Shown here in pieces: positions 4,603-5,053 of a DNA stretch of 5,053 bases. Origin of the DNA: Thiobacillus sp. (lineage in GTDB: Bacteria; Pseudomonadota; Gammaproteobacteria; Burkholderiales; Thiobacillaceae); assembly GCA_003510325.1 (NCBI GenBank), contig DONB01000066.1, positions 8,968 to 14,020 on the forward strand, given 5' to 3'. Numbering within the stretch: the stretch's first letter is position 1; each line of letters opens with the position of its first letter. A program made the translations under genes and the position numbers. The notes below the pieces were generated by a model. That model was not told the DNA's origin and ran no database searches. It was given only the letters and a program-made list of their open reading frames with translations.

Positions 4603-5053
4603 CCGCATACCCGAGCACGGCGAAGTAATGACAGGCGGTGCCTGCCATGACAAACAGATGCCAGATGAAATGACCGTATCGCAGGCGCGAATCCAGCGCA
4701 AAGAAAACCACCCCCAGCGTGTAAGCCAGGCCGCCGGCGACCAGCCATAGCAGGCCGGTTGCAGACACGCGTTCAGACAGGGGCTGGGCGGCGATCACGA
4801 TCAGCCAGCCCATCAGCAGATACAGGCTGGTGGTGAGGATGGGATGGGTCAGCCGGTTCAACGCCTTCAGCGTCACGCCGGCCACGGCAATGCCCCAGAC
4901 CAGCCCGAGCAGCGTCCAGCCCCAGGCGCCGTTCAGCACGCCCAGGGTAAAGGGGGTGTACGTTCCGGCGATGAGAAGAAAGATCGCCGAGTGTTCGATG
5001 AGCCGGAACACCCGCTTGGCGTGGCCGATCGGCAGCGCGTGATACAGGGTTGA
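4595..5053 (-). CDS. Hemolysin III / TrhA family (PAQR-fold) membrane protein, 3' part (5' end outside window)
   Basis: The frame is open to the window edge, so the N-terminus is missing and 152 residues are visible. The GTG at 5011 is not the start: upstream in-frame residues (STLYHALPIGHAKRV) are clearly family sequence and include the SxxYH motif of the second membrane helix. Then come HSAIFLLIAGTYTPF (helix 3), three further hydrophobic helices, and helix 7 with HFIWHLFVMAG, whose HxxxH supplies two of the metal-binding histidines (codons 4672-4670 and 4660-4658). With the TM2 histidine these form the zinc site known in PAQR proteins. Bacterial members (YqfA/TrhA) are inner-membrane proteins implicated in membrane energetics and lipid homeostasis; the name hemolysin comes from a Bacillus cereus member and does not imply toxicity here. 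The acidic residue before HSAIF is Glu (codon 4996-4994), where I recall Asp as usual. The C-terminus looks complete, ending GYAAA. Confidence 0.93.
   Translation of the reverse strand, partial: STLYHALPIGHAKRVFRLIEHSAIFLLIAGTYTPFTLGVLNGAWGWTLLGLVWGIAVAGVTLKALNRLTHPILTTSLYLLMGWLIVIAAQPLSERVSATGLLWLVAGGLAYTLGVVFFALDSRLRYGHFIWHLFVMAGTACHYFAVLGYAAA

Overview
The window looks like chromosomal DNA from a Gram-negative proteobacterium with fairly high GC, most likely a betaproteobacterium. Three gene products carry lipoprotein signal peptides, one ends in an OmpA peptidoglycan-binding domain, and a yqjD-yqjE-yqjK-type inner-membrane operon is present. The taxonomic guess is inference from gene content; there is no rRNA or other marker gene. 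I see no tRNA, rRNA, CRISPR array, insertion sequence or prophage structural gene.

Layout. (1) Positions 2-931 (+) hold the 3' part of a GGDEF-EAL cyclic-di-GMP protein with a complete EAL catalytic set. (2) Positions 932-1019 are a short convergent gap with a strong hairpin and a tandem 9-bp repeat. (3) Positions 1020-2543 (-) are a two-gene lipoprotein operon: a small DUF4398 lipoprotein, then a larger lipoprotein made of a DUF4398-like region, an Ala/Gln-rich repeat coiled coil and an OmpA domain. (4) Positions 2544-3103 are a 560-bp divergent intergenic region without a convincing gene. It has a duplicated palindromic motif close to the minus-strand operon and two good hairpins. (5) Positions 3104-3418 (+) encode a small single-BON-domain lipoprotein, followed by a clear intrinsic terminator. 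(6) Positions 3575-4585 (+) are a tight three-gene operon of DUF883 (YqjD/ElaB-like), YqjE-like holin-X-fold and YqjK-like membrane proteins. (7) Positions 4595-5053 (-) hold the 3' part of a hemolysin III/TrhA (PAQR-fold) membrane protein, convergent with yqjK.

Together, the central genes read as an envelope maintenance or stress cluster. Two DUF4398 lipoproteins, one able to grip peptidoglycan, and a BON lipoprotein would act at the outer membrane and periplasm. The YqjD/E/K proteins would act at the inner membrane. In enterobacteria yqjD-type genes and BON proteins such as OsmY are stress or stationary-phase induced, so co-regulation is plausible, but the sequence does not prove it. The flanking c-di-GMP and HlyIII genes are probably unrelated neighbours.

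Most of the window is recognisable, ordinary gene content. The least explained parts are the 560-bp divergent region (possible dual-direction control element and possible small RNA) and the internal 42-residue repeats of the OmpA-type lipoprotein.
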